DNA of 34,875 nt, taken from positions 1-34,875 of the forward strand of contig JAGGXZ010000192.1 in the NCBI GenBank assembly GCA_021162805.1. Reading direction: 5' to 3'. Position numbers and translations under genes: made by a program. How positions within the stretch are numbered: the first letter of the stretch is position 1; every line of letters begins with the position of its first letter. Below, piece after piece: positions 34,750 through 34,875 of this stretch. The notes beneath the pieces were generated by a model. That model was not told the DNA's origin and made no database searches. It worked only from the letters and a program-made list of their open reading frames with translations. The DNA comes from Candidatus Poribacteria bacterium (lineage in GTDB: Bacteria; Poribacteria; WGA-4E; B28-G17).

Positions 34750-34875
34750 CGCTCATATTTTCGGTGAGTGTAGCAGAGAGCTGATTTGCGTAGTGCGTAA
34801 TGCGTGCGGCGTAAAGCGCCTTACGCTCTACGCCCTACTCTCTACGCCTTGCGCACTACGCTTGATGGATAACCG
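34750..34875. mobile_element. Short inverted-repeat element, copy 3 (runs off the window)
   Basis: The left end CGCTCATATTTTCGGTGAGT then GTAGCAGAGAG matches the copy 2 left end at 27 of 31 positions. The core is a new heptad palindrome: GCGTAGT GCGTAAT (34788-34801), GCGTGCG GCGTAAA (34802-34815), GCGCC, then TTACGCT CTACGCC (34821-34834), CTACTCT CTACGCC (34835-34848), TTGCGCA CTACGCT (34849-34862). If the length is near 150 bp, the right end lies about 25 bases beyond the window. It starts 46 bases after the gltX stop. Confidence 0.7.

Overview
The window reads as chromosomal DNA from a diderm bacterium of uncertain phylum. Evidence for a two-membrane cell is a type II secretion/type IV pilus-like gene set, lipoprotein and Tat-type signals, FtsEX and periplasmic binding proteins. 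Arg codons AGG/AGA and Ile ATA are very common, a habit often seen in thermophiles. The gene mix (B12-dependent ribonucleotide reductase with inteins, sugar importers without their own ATPase, a GH2 glycosidase) would fit a candidate-phylum heterotroph such as Poribacteria or a relative, but this is inference. No rRNA, tRNA or CRISPR array was seen.

Layout. 1-4779 (minus): a CheY-like regulator, a major pseudopilin closed by a good terminator, then GspE-GspF-GspH-GspI-GspJ; the last gene runs off the window. 5081-7654 (plus): dnaX-ybaB-recR behind a promoter with a tandem operator-like repeat. 7672-10876 (plus): sugar-type binding protein and two permeases. 10879-12808 (minus): an AmrS-like radical SAM protein and a Gfo/Idh/MocA oxidoreductase. 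13080-20284 (plus): a tight operon of a one-TM small protein, a two-CW/GAF histidine kinase, an AfuA-type lipoprotein binding protein, a fused two-domain permease, a divergent polysaccharide deacetylase, FtsE and FtsX. 20397-25997 (plus): GH2 beta-galactosidase, nicotinate phosphoribosyltransferase and an aspartoacylase-like protein, meeting a minus-strand M20 amidohydrolase (25994-27172). 27420-32059 (plus): class II ribonucleotide reductase with two inteins, then dCTP deaminase; together they supply deoxynucleotides. 32060-33171 is a repeat-rich scar holding short inverted-repeat elements and a decayed ATPase/DUF4276-like pair. 33189-34703 is gltX, followed by another element at the right edge.

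The most unusual content is a family of about 150-bp elements (32064-32215, 32275-32424, and from 34750 off the edge). They share distinct left and right ends, and one copy is flanked by a perfect 8-bp direct repeat. Their cores are inverted arrays of 7-nt units, but the 7-nt word differs in every copy. Related short-unit arrays without these ends lie in the nrdJ leader and inside the second NrdJ intein. In that intein they are translated in frame and occupy the place where a homing endonuclease would normally sit.
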